Shown here: in pieces, positions 8,500-17,258 of the stretch
How the letters are laid out: each line of letters begins with the position of its first letter
How positions within the stretch are numbered: the first letter of the stretch is position 1
NCBI RefSeq assembly: GCF_963678875.1
Contig: NZ_OY787456.1
Span: 124,001 to 188,000 of the forward strand
Reading direction: 5' to 3'
Source: an uncultured Hyphomonas sp.
Lineage (GTDB): Bacteria > Pseudomonadota > Alphaproteobacteria > Caulobacterales > Hyphomonadaceae
Length of the DNA: 64,000 bases
The notes under the pieces: model-generated
The model's database searches: none
Seen by the model: only the letters and a program-made list of their open reading frames with translations
Told to the model about the DNA's origin: nothing
Position numbers and translations under genes: made by a program

Positions 8500-9258
8500 G
8501 TGGGATCACCTGTCACTGCCATTCTGGGCCTTGGCCGCGAGGTCGGCGATGCCGTGGCGCGCCGGTTCCATGAACTGGGCCATAATGTGCTGGCCGCCGA
8601 TTCCAGCGGCGACCGTATGCTGACCGCCCAGAACGCCATGCCGGAGAAAGTGCTGCTGCACCTTGGCGACCTGCACACCAAGCTCGGCCTGCGCAATGCC
8701 GTGGCTGCGGCGGTGGAAGGCTTCGGCCGGATCGACAATCTCATCGTGATCCCCAGCATCGAAGACCCCGACACCATCCACGATTTTTCCCAGGAAAAAT
8801 TCGACAAGGCGCTGGCCAAGACGGTGCGCGGCGCGGCGCAATGCCTGAAAGTCTTCTCGGAGCGGATCGAAGAACAGGCAGACCTGCCAACCTCCGGCGC
8901 CGAACGCATCCGCCAGCGCGGCACGGTCACCTTTGTCCTGTCTTATTCGGCGCTCGCCACCATGCCGGGCCGTTTCACGGAGACCGTGACACAGGCTGGC
9001 GTGCTGGGTGTGGTCAAGGCCGGCTCCCTCGAACTCGCCGAGGCCGGTATCCGCGTCAACGCGATCGTTGCGATCCGTCCGCGCGAGGAGAAAATGGAGA
9101 CCTGGACCGGAAAGCGCACGCCCCTTGGACGGGCGGCACTTGCCGATGAGATCGCCGATTCGGCCGCTTTCCTGGCGTCTCCGGAAGCGGCCATCATTAC
9201 CGGCGAGGTGTTGCGCCTCGATGGTGGGCGCTCTGGCCTCGCCGGCATTCTGGACTGA
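8500..9258 (+). CDS. Degenerate short-chain dehydrogenase/reductase-fold protein
   Basis: A 252-residue SDR-fold protein with a GTG start five bases after the preceding stop. The fold is clear from the C-terminal pattern ELAEAGIRVNAI ... GEVLRLDGG, which resembles FabG/FabI. Key motifs are altered: the cofactor loop reads LGLGREVG instead of TGxxxGxG, the NNAG region reads NLIVIPS, and the positions of the catalytic Tyr and Lys align with Glu/Thr and Gln in RFTETVTQAGVLG. It may be a pseudoenzyme or have a different chemistry. It is not a frameshifted gene: the frame is intact. Confidence 0.8.
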   Translation: MGSPVTAILGLGREVGDAVARRFHELGHNVLAADSSGDRMLTAQNAMPEKVLLHLGDLHTKLGLRNAVAAAVEGFGRIDNLIVIPSIEDPDTIHDFSQEKFDKALAKTVRGAAQCLKVFSERIEEQADLPTSGAERIRQRGTVTFVLSYSALATMPGRFTETVTQAGVLGVVKAGSLELAEAGIRVNAIVAIRPREEKMETWTGKRTPLGRAALADEIADSAAFLASPEAAIITGEVLRLDGGRSGLAGILD

Positions 9259-9282
9259 TCAGCCGATCGATCAGCTAATCGA

Positions 9283-10977
9283 TCAGGCGGGCATCAGCGG
9301 CGACATGCCGTCGTCTTCAGCGACCGCCTTCCATGCCGACACCGATTCCACGGACCAGTCCTTGCTGACGATCGTGGAGACTTTCTTGTATTCCGCATGC
9401 GCCGTATCGGCGGTCAGCGTCATGAGGATGTAGCCATGGCCGAACGGGTCGTGCCACTCGACCGATGTATTGGCGTCGGCAAACAGGGGGCCAAGGTTCG
9501 GAACGTCCTTGATGACAGAGCCCATGCCGGGTGAGGTGATCGAGGTGCAGCCGAATTCCACGCCGCGCTGGTCGCCCTTGGCATCGATGAGTGTGTTCGC
9601 CCAGGCCGTATGCGTATCGCCGGTGACGGTGACAAGGCGTGCGCCGGTCTTTTCGGCAGAGGCGTAGAGACGCTCACGGGCGGCCGGGAAGCCGTCCCAG
9701 GCATCGAGGTTGAATGGCAGGCCGAGCGCGGAGAAGCCGACCATGCCTTCGACATAGGGGCTGTCCTGTGCGGCGATCTGCTCCGGCGTCAGAACTTCGC
9801 CCATGTTCGGCAGCACGACCTTGGCCATGATCACCTGGTTGGCGAGGACCTGCCAGGTCTTGCCGGCGGAGACGGACTTGCCGAGTTCGCCTTCCAGCCA
9901 GGCTTCCTGTTCGGCGCCCAGCATGGTGCGGGCCGGATCGTTGACCTCGGCCACTTTGGCCTGAATGCGGGCCATCATTTCTTCCTGGGACGGATTACCG
10001 GAGAGAACGGAATACCATTCCAGTTCCGGCGAGCGCCCGGTCAGGCGGGATTCCAGCGCGTGGACGGTGGCCACATCGCCGAATTCGAAGCTGCGCCACA
10101 CGGCGGAGGTGATGTTGCCCGGCTCCGGCTCACGCACCGGGAGCCATTCGAAATAGGCCTGGATGGCGGCCATCTTGCGGTCCGACCAGCTGCCCTCATT
10201 GTTCTCCGGATTGTGGTTCTGTGCGCCGGTCCTGTAGGAGTCGTTGGCGCTCTCATGGTCGTCCCAGGTGCAGATCCAGGGCGCTGCGGCATGGGCGGCC
10301 TGCAGGTCCGGGTCGCTCTTGTACTGGGCGTGGCGCAGGCGATAGTCCGACAGGGTAACAATCTCTGTAATCGGATCATGCTGGCGGCCGAGCTTCTCGG
10401 CGACATCGCTGCCATATCCGTCGATGCCGTATTCATAGATGTAATCGCCGAGGTGCAGGATCACATCGAGATCGGGCTCTTCCGACAGGGCCTTGTAGGC
10501 GTTGAAGTGGCCGAACTGCCAGTTGGAGCAGGAGATGACGATCATCTTCACCGGCGTGTCGCCGGAAGCGGCCGTCGTGCGCGTGCGGCCGGCCGGCGAG
10601 GCGACGTCTCCGCCTTCGGTCAGCGCCGTGAACTTGTAGGTGTAGGTGGTGGCGGGCGTCAGGCCCTTCGCATCGGCCTTCACGCAGAAATCATGCGCGG
10701 CGTCGGCGCTCAGCATGCCGGAGGTGACCAGCGCGCCATCTTCGGCGAACACTTCGTATTTCACCGGGACCGCGCCGTCGCCGGTTTTCGGCGTCACACG
10801 CGTCCAGAGGATCACGCGGTCGGTCAGCGGGTCACCGGAGGCGACACCGTGGAGGAACGCCACCTCACCGGCATAGCCGGACGGCGCAGGCGCCGCAGCC
10901 GGTGTGGCGCAGGCGGCAAGGCTGAGTGTTCCGGTGGCGGCAGCACCAAGCAGGCCGCGGCGTGTGACGTTTGTCAT
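9283..10977 (-). CDS. phoD: Alkaline phosphatase D family protein, Tat-exported
   Basis: A 564-residue PhoD-type metallophosphatase, likely acting on phosphodiesters or phosphomonoesters outside the cytoplasm. The N-terminus MTNVTRRGLLGAAATG carries a twin-arginine signal followed by a possible lipobox LAAC near residue 24. Metal-site motifs include HLGDYIYEYG, WDDHESANDSY and TGDTHTAW. The start is fixed by a TTGGAGGA ribosome-binding site; longer in-frame extensions run into the divergent rluD-like gene and are not coding. An N-terminal Fn3-like PhoD_N domain (about 35-135) precedes the catalytic domain. Confidence 0.92.
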   Translation of the reverse strand: MTNVTRRGLLGAAATGTLSLAACATPAAAPAPSGYAGEVAFLHGVASGDPLTDRVILWTRVTPKTGDGAVPVKYEVFAEDGALVTSGMLSADAAHDFCVKADAKGLTPATTYTYKFTALTEGGDVASPAGRTRTTAASGDTPVKMIVISCSNWQFGHFNAYKALSEEPDLDVILHLGDYIYEYGIDGYGSDVAEKLGRQHDPITEIVTLSDYRLRHAQYKSDPDLQAAHAAAPWICTWDDHESANDSYRTGAQNHNPENNEGSWSDRKMAAIQAYFEWLPVREPEPGNITSAVWRSFEFGDVATVHALESRLTGRSPELEWYSVLSGNPSQEEMMARIQAKVAEVNDPARTMLGAEQEAWLEGELGKSVSAGKTWQVLANQVIMAKVVLPNMGEVLTPEQIAAQDSPYVEGMVGFSALGLPFNLDAWDGFPAARERLYASAEKTGARLVTVTGDTHTAWANTLIDAKGDQRGVEFGCTSITSPGMGSVIKDVPNLGPLFADANTSVEWHDPFGHGYILMTLTADTAHAEYKKVSTIVSKDWSVESVSAWKAVAEDDGMSPLMPA

Positions 10978-11030
10978 GGGGTATCCTCCAACTGGGCGGG
11001 GCCGGTCTAGCGCCGGTTCGAGACAATAGC

Positions 11031-11060
11031 ATGACGCGCGCGCCACCTTTCGTCTATAAG
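11031..11060 (+). promoter_or_regulatory. Candidate promoter giving a leaderless rluD-like mRNA
   Basis: ATGACG at 11031-11036 and TATAAG at 11055-11060 with an 18-base spacer. The -10 box ends seven bases before the ATG at 11068, so transcription would start at or next to the start codon. No Shine-Dalgarno sequence is present upstream, consistent with a leaderless mRNA. Confidence 0.5.
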
Positions 11061-11067
11061 CCGCCCG

Positions 11068-12087
11068 ATGACCCAGATGACCTTCACCGCCGCCCCGGAA
11101 GATGCCGGAAAGCGCCTCGATGTTTTCCTCGCCGCATCGGCGGAGGACCTGTCGCGCTCGCGCCTGAAAACCCTGATCCTCGAAGGGGCTGTAACGGTGG
11201 ACGGTGCGGCTGAGACCAATCCCAAGAAGCCGGTCGTTGCAGGGGCGAGCTACGCCGTTGCCGTGCCGGAGCCGGTCGCGGCGACGCCCGAGCCGCAGGA
11301 CATCCCGCTCGACATCCTGTTCGAGGACGAGCACCTGATCGTTCTCAACAAGCCGTCCGGCATGGCCGTGCATCCGGCCCCCGGCAGCCATGACGGCACG
11401 CTGGTCAATGCGCTGCTCTTCCATTGCCAGGGCCAGCTCTCCGGTATTGGCGGCGTGGAGCGGCCGGGCATCGTGCACCGGATCGACAAGCTGACGACCG
11501 GCGTCCTCGTTGCGGCAAAGACGGAACCGGCGCATCTCGGCCTGTCGGCGCTGTTCAGCACACATGATATCGAACGCGCCTACCTCGCCGTCACGCGCGG
11601 CGCGCCGCGGCCCTCACAGGGCACGGTGGACGAACACATCGCCCGTTCTTCAGCAGACCGGAAGAAAATGGCCGTGGTGAAAAATCCGGAAGCCGGGTTC
11701 GGGCGCCATGCGGTGACGCACTACAAGACGCTGGAGACGTTCGGCATTCGCGAGAAGGGGACGAATTTCCCGTCCGCGGCGCTCGTCGAGTGCCGGCTGG
11801 AGACGGGGCGGACCCATCAGATCCGTGTGCACATGGCGCATGTCGGTACGCCGCTGGTCGGTGATCCGGTCTATGGCCGCCACAAGGGCGTCTCGGTGCT
11901 GGGCAGCGGGCCGGGGCGCGATGCCGGGTTCGATGCGGCGCGGGCCTTTCCGCGCCAGGCCCTGCATGCCGCCGTGCTCGGCTTCGTCCACCCGATTACG
12001 AAAGAGGCGCTCCGGTTCGAAGCGCCCCTGCCTGAGGATATGAATGACCTGATCGCGGCGCTGCGGCGCCTTCCCAAAAAGGTTTAG
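11068..12087 (+). CDS. rluD: RluA-family 23S rRNA pseudouridine synthase
   Basis: A 339-residue enzyme with an N-terminal S4 RNA-binding domain (about residues 12-70) and a pseudouridine synthase domain with the catalytic motif HRIDKLTTG (Asp near residue 141). Other family signatures are FEDEHLIVLNKPSGMAVHPA, ETGRTHQIRVH and GDPVYG. It isomerises uridines in 23S rRNA; RluD (helix 69) is the most likely member because of the S4 domain and length, but RluC cannot be ruled out. It is divergent from phoD and converges on the DUF3108 gene. Confidence 0.88.
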   Translation: MTQMTFTAAPEDAGKRLDVFLAASAEDLSRSRLKTLILEGAVTVDGAAETNPKKPVVAGASYAVAVPEPVAATPEPQDIPLDILFEDEHLIVLNKPSGMAVHPAPGSHDGTLVNALLFHCQGQLSGIGGVERPGIVHRIDKLTTGVLVAAKTEPAHLGLSALFSTHDIERAYLAVTRGAPRPSQGTVDEHIARSSADRKKMAVVKNPEAGFGRHAVTHYKTLETFGIREKGTNFPSAALVECRLETGRTHQIRVHMAHVGTPLVGDPVYGRHKGVSVLGSGPGRDAGFDAARAFPRQALHAAVLGFVHPITKEALRFEAPLPEDMNDLIAALRRLPKKV

Positions 12088-12100
12088 GGGCGAAACTGGC

Positions 12101-13018
12101 CTAGTTCCCGGCGACGTCCTGTCCGGCCGCAGCTTCGGTCGTGACCAGCGGCTCGAAGCTCAGCTTCCTGGCCGTCAGGGTCACATCGCCGATCTTCTTG
12201 GAATCGGCGGCGATCTTGATCGGGACCGAGGCGCCATTGTCCAGCGGCGCCAGCCACATGCGCAGCGGACCATCGATGCCGGTCAGGTTGTCGTTGTCGG
12301 CCTCGCCTTTCTTGTAGCCGGCGATCTTGTCCATCGTGACGTGGCACTCGATCGCCTCGCCTTTCCAGACCGGCGTATCGACGCCCTTTGTGCCGGCATT
12401 CTTCAGGTGGAGATAGGTCAGCTGCCGCCCGTCGAAGATGCGGATCGGCCCGCCGCACGGGTCGTCGCCCGGCGCGCGCGGTTCCAGCGCAAACGTGATC
12501 AGCGCCGTAATCGGGTCGTTGGTCTTCAGCACCTGTTCGGTGGTTGCCGCCGGATCGCCGAGATTCCCGAACACGGGATTGGCGTTCATGGTGAAGTCGG
12601 TGTCGCTGATGGCGAGTTCCACCTTGCGGTTCTTTTTCCCGTCCTTGTTCTGGGAGACATAAGTGCGGGTCTTCAGCGCATTGTCGCGGGTTTCGCCTTC
12701 GGCATGGATGTTCATGTCGTAATTGACGAACCAGTCCGCGATGCCGGTGACCTTCACACGGGAATCGATCGTGTAGGTGTCGGGCTTCAGCTCGGTCGTG
12801 AACGTGGCCCGTCCGGTGGCCGGGATGAAGAAAACATAGGCCTTGGCGTGCAGCTCATACACCATGCGGGTTGGCGTGCCGGCCTTCACATTGGTGAGGA
12901 TGGCGCCGGATTCATTCTTCGGGGCAGGCGACTTGTCCGCCACGGCCCAGCCCGCCGTCGCAAGACCGGTCAGGGCCAGCGCGGCTGCGGATGCAAGGAA
13001 AGTCGAACGTTTCATCAT
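12101..13018 (-). CDS. DUF3108 domain-containing exported protein
   Basis: A 305-residue protein with a cleavable signal peptide (MMKRSTFLASAAALALTG, Ala-rich to about residue 25) and a beta-rich mature region typical of DUF3108. It has one Cys pair candidate (DDPCGG and EAIECHV). DUF3108 genes often neighbour rpmB and cobT in alphaproteobacteria, as here, but the function is unknown; an envelope location is inferred. AGGAGA lies about 14 bases before the ATG, which is long, so the exact start is slightly uncertain. Confidence 0.8.
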   Translation of the reverse strand: MMKRSTFLASAAALALTGLATAGWAVADKSPAPKNESGAILTNVKAGTPTRMVYELHAKAYVFFIPATGRATFTTELKPDTYTIDSRVKVTGIADWFVNYDMNIHAEGETRDNALKTRTYVSQNKDGKKNRKVELAISDTDFTMNANPVFGNLGDPAATTEQVLKTNDPITALITFALEPRAPGDDPCGGPIRIFDGRQLTYLHLKNAGTKGVDTPVWKGEAIECHVTMDKIAGYKKGEADNDNLTGIDGPLRMWLAPLDNGASVPIKIAADSKKIGDVTLTARKLSFEPLVTTEAAAGQDVAGN

Positions 13019-13206
13019 CTGATCGGTACCGTCTCCTGACCAGCCGGGAGGGCGGGTCACTATAGTTAAGCCATATATAGGCCGTCGGGGCCAACACTGC
13101 CTGAACAAGCATGCCGTTTTCCCGCCTTAATCGGGCGGATTTGCGGTCAAACCTTGTGACAAGCAGTTACAGGCCACGAGAACTGAGGATTCGCCGCACA
13201 CCGGAG

Positions 13207-13235
13207 TTGACAGGAAGGCCTCAGGCGTTTTAACA
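13207..13235 (+). promoter_or_regulatory. rpmB: Weak candidate promoter of rpmB
   Basis: A perfect TTGACA at 13207-13212 is followed after 17 bases by TTAACA (13230-13235), a poor -10 match. It lies about 40 bases before the rpmB start. The -35 box is convincing; the -10 box is not. Confidence 0.4.
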
Positions 13236-13275
13236 GCGCGCCTTCGAGATAAGACCCATTTATTGGAGCGAGACC

Positions 13276-13560
13276 ATGTCCCGCGAGTGTGAACTTACCG
13301 GCACCAAGCCGATGGTCGGCCACCGTGTCAGCCACTCCCAGATCAAGACGAAGCGGATTTTCCGTCCGAACCTCGTGCGCGTCACGCTTCACTCCGAAGC
13401 GCTGAACCAGAACTTCCCGATGCGCATCACGGCATCCGCCCTGCGCACGGTCGACAAGCTCGGCGGCCTCGACGGCTTCCTGGCCAAGGCCAAGGACGAC
13501 ACGCTGTCGACCAAGGCGCTCAAGATCAAGCGCGACATCGCCAAAAAGGCAGTTGCCTGA
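13276..13560 (+). CDS. rpmB: 50S ribosomal protein L28
   Basis: A 94-residue basic protein: MSRECELTGTKPMVGHRVSHS, then the KTKRIFRPNL motif of bacterial L28. The family length is normal. ATTGGAGCGAG provides the ribosome-binding site. It is followed by an intrinsic terminator, so it is probably a single-gene transcript. Confidence 0.97.
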   Translation: MSRECELTGTKPMVGHRVSHSQIKTKRIFRPNLVRVTLHSEALNQNFPMRITASALRTVDKLGGLDGFLAKAKDDTLSTKALKIKRDIAKKAVA

Positions 13561-13600
13561 TATCTGCCCACCGCTGCAGCGGAAATTGCAGAAACGGAAC

Positions 13601-13630
13601 AGCGCGCCAATTTTGGCGCGCTTTTCTTTT
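13601..13630 (+). terminator. Rho-independent terminator after rpmB
   Basis: A 10-bp perfect stem, AGCGCGCCAA (13601-13610) and TTGGCGCGCT (13613-13622), merges into TTTTCTTTT. It lies 40 bases after the rpmB stop. Strong example. Confidence 0.9.
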
Positions 13631-13683
13631 GCCCCTCTGAAGATCGCATGGCAGGACAGGGCCGTGGATCAACGGAGGTCTAA

Positions 13684-15366
13684 ATGTTGCGCATCGCCAG
13701 TCTCGCCCTCGCCCTGACACTTGCTGCCTGTTCTGCAGGCCAATCGCCAGAGCCCGCCGAGACGGCGCCCGCGCAAAAGCTGACCGTGTTCACTGGTGGC
13801 ACCATTTACACCGGCAATCCTGGCCTTCCGATCGTGGATGCCGTCGTGGTCGGTGAGGATGGCCGCATCGTCGGCACGGCCCCGCCGCTCTCCGAAGACT
13901 GGGACGAGTCCGAGATCGACCTTGTCGATCTGAAGGGCGCCTACATGTATCCCGGCTTCATCGATGCCCATGCTCACCTGCTCGGCATCGGCCAGCGGGA
14001 ACTGAATCTCAGCCTCGAAGGCACCGCCTCCATCGATGAGCTGGTCACCCGGATCGAAGCGGAACTGGTCGGCATGGAGCCGGGCGTTCTGCTCTTTGGC
14101 CGCGGCTGGATCGAGACCGGCTGGCCGGAAGGGCGCATGCCGTCGGCCGCAGACCTCGATGCCGTGAGCCCCGATAATCCGGTGATCCTGGTCCGCTCCG
14201 ACGGCCACGCGCTGGTCGCCAACTCGGCGGCGATGGACGCGGCCGGAATCACGGATGAGACAGAAAATCCGGACGGCGGCGCCATTGAGCGGGACGCCGA
14301 CGGCCACGCCACCGGCATGCTGATCGACAATGCGATGGCGCTGGTCGCCCCGCTGCGGTCGCAGCCGGACGCAGCGGCCAAGGCCCGCGCGCTGGAAACG
14401 GGGGCGGAAGTCTATGTCTCCCGCGGCTGGACCGGCGTGCACAATATGAGCGTCGGCCCGGACGAAGCCCCGATCATGCTGGACCTGGACGGGGAAGGAA
14501 AAATGCCGCTGCGCCTGTGGAACGCCTTCGACGCAACGGAGGAAGGCATGGCACTGGCGGCGGCGCGGGACTATGAGGCGCCGACAATCACCAACAACGC
14601 CATCAAGCTCTACATGGATGGCGCACTGGGCTCGCGCGGGGCGCAGCTGATCAAGCCCTATTCCGACCGTCCGGACACGTCCGGCCTGTCCCTCATCACC
14701 AATGAAGACCTGGCTGACTTCATGAAACGCGCCGACGAGTCCGGCATCCAGGTGGCCATCCACGCCATCGGCGACCTCGCCAACCAGCGTATTCTGGATG
14801 TCTATGAGGCTGGCGGCTATCCGCCGGAGGAGCGCTGGCGCATCGAGCACACCCAGATCCTTGCGCCGTCGGACATTGAACGTGTCGGTGCGCTCGGCCT
14901 GATTGCCTCCATGCAGCCGAGCCATGCCATCGGCGACCTGCATTTCGCCCCGTCCCGCCTCGGCCTCGACCGTCTGGCAGGCGCCTATGCCTGGAAATCC
15001 CTGATCGATGACGGCGCTGTGGTTGCCGGCGGCTCCGATGCGCCGGTCGAAGTCGGCTCGCCGCTGATCGAGTTCTACGCCGCCGTGGCCCGCAAGGACC
15101 TGAAAGGCTTCGAAGGCGAAGGCTGGCACCCGGAACAGAAACTGAGCCGCGAACAGGCGCTGACCCTGTTCACTTCGGCCGCGGCCTATGCCGCCTTCCA
15201 GGAAGACGACCTTGGCACGATCGAGGCCGGCAAGCTCGCAGACTTCTCTGTCTTCGACATCGACCTGATGACCGTGCCGGAAGCCGAAATCCTCGGCGCG
15301 AAAACGGTCATGACGGTCGTTGGCGGCGAGATTGTGTATGGTCCCGGCTCGGTTGAGGGGCAGTAG
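13684..15366 (+). CDS. Amidohydrolase (YtcJ-like) lipoprotein
   Basis: A 560-residue secreted metal-dependent hydrolase of the amidohydrolase superfamily. The N-terminus MLRIASLALALTLAAC has a clear lipobox (LAAC), so it is probably a lipoprotein. Metal and substrate motifs include GFIDAHAHLLG, SDGHALVANS, IHAIGD, IEHTQI and GSDAPVE, in the order expected for YtcJ-type enzymes. Substrate is unknown; N-substituted amides or formamides are typical. GATCAACGGAGG provides a ribosome-binding site. It is followed directly by a remnant of another gene. Confidence 0.9.
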   Translation: MLRIASLALALTLAACSAGQSPEPAETAPAQKLTVFTGGTIYTGNPGLPIVDAVVVGEDGRIVGTAPPLSEDWDESEIDLVDLKGAYMYPGFIDAHAHLLGIGQRELNLSLEGTASIDELVTRIEAELVGMEPGVLLFGRGWIETGWPEGRMPSAADLDAVSPDNPVILVRSDGHALVANSAAMDAAGITDETENPDGGAIERDADGHATGMLIDNAMALVAPLRSQPDAAAKARALETGAEVYVSRGWTGVHNMSVGPDEAPIMLDLDGEGKMPLRLWNAFDATEEGMALAAARDYEAPTITNNAIKLYMDGALGSRGAQLIKPYSDRPDTSGLSLITNEDLADFMKRADESGIQVAIHAIGDLANQRILDVYEAGGYPPEERWRIEHTQILAPSDIERVGALGLIASMQPSHAIGDLHFAPSRLGLDRLAGAYAWKSLIDDGAVVAGGSDAPVEVGSPLIEFYAAVARKDLKGFEGEGWHPEQKLSREQALTLFTSAAAYAAFQEDDLGTIEAGKLADFSVFDIDLMTVPEAEILGAKTVMTVVGGEIVYGPGSVEGQ

Positions 15367-15530
15367 GGGCCTCTGACGGCAAGTACATCACGGTCTGGCG
15401 GCGTCAGGATAACCAGTCGCGGAAGTGGATTGCCGACATGGGCGCCGGGGGCGCCTGCCGACGGCTGCAGGATTTACCCTACGTCGCACTAGCCCGGACA
15501 CGTAGCCGTGCTAGAACCCTCCTTGTATGA
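15357..15530 (+). pseudogene. Remnant of a DUF4440/NTF2-like protein C-terminus
   Basis: Frame 15369-15446 reads SDGKYITVWRRQDNQ then RKWIADMGAGG, which resembles the final strands of DUF4440/SnoaL-like proteins (GKYxTVWxKQxDGSWKWxxDMGAP). There is no start codon or upstream domain; the frame opens only from 15357, after a stop inside the amidohydrolase tail. After about 15446 the reading becomes unlike any family member and ends at TGA 15528. This looks like a decayed 3' fragment. The similarity is from memory of the family pattern and is short. Confidence 0.4.
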
Positions 15531-15560
15531 ATAGACCTCCCGAAGCCTGAGATATCTGCA

Positions 15561-16544
15561 ATGACCGTAATGAGTGACACCACCGCCCTGGACGGCATGA
15601 AGCCGACCGAGAAAATCAATGTCCGCAAGGTCTTCGGCCTTGATACGGACATGGTGGTGCATGGCTTCAAGACCCGCACCGAATATGTGCCGGAGATCGA
15701 CGACGCCTACCGGTTCGACCCGCAGACGACGCTGGCGATCCTGGCGGGCTTCGAACACAACCGCCGGGTCATGGTGCAGGGCTATCACGGCACCGGTAAA
15801 TCCACCCATATCGAACAGGTGGCCGCGCGCCTCAACTGGCCGCTGATCCGGGTCAACCTCGACAGCCATGTCAGCCGGATCGACATGGTCGGCAAGGACG
15901 CCATCGTCCTGAAAGACGGCCAGCAGATCACCGAATTCCGCGAAGGCATCCTGCCATGGGCCCTCCAGCGCCCGGTCGCGATCACCTTCGACGAATACGA
16001 TGCCGGCCGACCGGACGTGATGTTCGTGATCCAGCGCGTCCTGGAAAGCTCGGGCAAGCTGACCCTGCTGGACCAGAACCGCGTGATCGCGCCGAACCCG
16101 TTCTTCCGCCTGTTCTCGACCACCAACACGGTCGGCCTCGGCGACACGACGGGCCTCTATCACGGCACGCAACAGCTGAACCAGGGCCAGATGGACCGCT
16201 GGAACATCGTGACCACGCTGAACTACCTTGAGCACGACGCCGAGGTGGAGATCGTGAAATCCAAGGCAACCGGCGTCGACGACGACACGCTCGCCAAGAT
16301 GGTGACGCTGGCGGACCTGACCCGGAACGCCTTCATGTCCGGCGACCTCTCCACCGTGATGAGCCCGCGGACCGTGATCACCTGGGCGGAAAATTTCGCC
16401 ATCTTCGGCAATCTCGGCCATGCCTTCCGCATGACCTTCCTGAACAAGTGTGACGAGCTGGAACGCCCGCTGGTCGCCGAGATGTACCAGCGCTGCTTTG
16501 CCGAGGAGCTGCCCGAAAGCGCCTTGATGGTGAAGGTGGCCTGA
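15561..16544 (+). CDS. cobS: Aerobic cobaltochelatase subunit CobS
   Basis: A 327-residue AAA+ ATPase that, with CobT, drives CobN-dependent cobalt insertion into hydrogenobyrinate a,c-diamide. Walker A is GYHGTGKSTH (about residues 74-83), and the Walker B region is ITFDEYD near residue 140. NTVGLGDTTGLYHGTQ is a typical CobS stretch. The length matches the family. ATG at 15561 or the in-frame ATG at 15570 are both possible. No cobN or other cob gene is in the window. The dienelactone hydrolase gene follows one base after the stop. Confidence 0.92.
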   Translation: MTVMSDTTALDGMKPTEKINVRKVFGLDTDMVVHGFKTRTEYVPEIDDAYRFDPQTTLAILAGFEHNRRVMVQGYHGTGKSTHIEQVAARLNWPLIRVNLDSHVSRIDMVGKDAIVLKDGQQITEFREGILPWALQRPVAITFDEYDAGRPDVMFVIQRVLESSGKLTLLDQNRVIAPNPFFRLFSTTNTVGLGDTTGLYHGTQQLNQGQMDRWNIVTTLNYLEHDAEVEIVKSKATGVDDDTLAKMVTLADLTRNAFMSGDLSTVMSPRTVITWAENFAIFGNLGHAFRMTFLNKCDELERPLVAEMYQRCFAEELPESALMVKVA

Positions 16545-16545
16545 G

Positions 16546-17226
16546 ATGAGCGGCACGGTCATCGAGCTGACGAGCGGTGACGGCTTCCGGTTCAATGCGC
16601 TGCATGTCCCGGCTGAGGGCGCACGCAAGGGCGGCCTGGTGCTGGTGCAGGAAATCTTCGGCGTGAACTCTTACATGATCGAGGCGTGCGAACGTTTCGC
16701 CGCCGAAGGCTATGAAGTGCTGGCCCCGTCCATGTTCGACCGTCAGAAGAAAGGCTTCACCACCGAAAGCCATTCGCCGGATGCGATCGCGGAAGGTGGC
16801 GGCTATGCCCGTGCCAACGGCCTCGAAAACGCGATGGCGGACATTTCGGCCTGCATCGCCGCACTGGAAGCGCCGGTCTTCATCACCGGCTTCTGCTATG
16901 GCGGGTCGATGGCCTATATCGCTGCCTGCCAGCTGGACGGGCTTTCCGCCGCCAGCGGCTATTATGGCAGCCTCGTCCCGGCCTTTAAGGACCAGTCGCC
17001 GAAATGCCCGGCCATCGTCCATTTCGGCCAGCACGATGCGCATATCCCGATGGACGGCGTGCGGGCGTTCGAGCAGGCCCGGCACGATGTACCGGTTTAC
17101 GTCTATGACGCCGGCCACGGTTTCGCCCGGCGGCGTTCGGACGACCATGACGCCCACGCCGACGAACTCGCTTTCAAGCGTACGCTCGACCTGTTCAACC
17201 AGGCAGCTGCCGACGCCGGCTTCTAG
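16546..17226 (+). CDS. Dienelactone hydrolase family protein
   Basis: A 226-residue alpha/beta hydrolase of the DLH family, cytosolic. The nucleophile elbow GFCYGG has Cys in place of Ser, as in true dienelactone hydrolases. Asp and His are expected in the QHDAHIP and DAGHGF regions. It starts one base after cobS and is followed by cobT after 32 bases, so it sits inside the cobST transcript. Substrate unknown; a carboxymethylene-butenolidase activity is only the family default. Confidence 0.9.
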   Translation: MSGTVIELTSGDGFRFNALHVPAEGARKGGLVLVQEIFGVNSYMIEACERFAAEGYEVLAPSMFDRQKKGFTTESHSPDAIAEGGGYARANGLENAMADISACIAALEAPVFITGFCYGGSMAYIAACQLDGLSAASGYYGSLVPAFKDQSPKCPAIVHFGQHDAHIPMDGVRAFEQARHDVPVYVYDAGHGFARRRSDDHDAHADELAFKRTLDLFNQAAADAGF

Positions 17227-17258
17227 CCTGCGCTGAAGGCGCCCAGGACAAGACTTAC

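Noticed and set aside
9257..9284. Four GATC sites within 28 bases between converging genes
   Set aside because: Short tail-to-tail gap; no further structure, and GATC methylation is not typical for this group.
13109..13275. Minus-strand frame before rpmB
   Set aside because: It runs antisense into rpmB; the region fits a divergent promoter gap instead.
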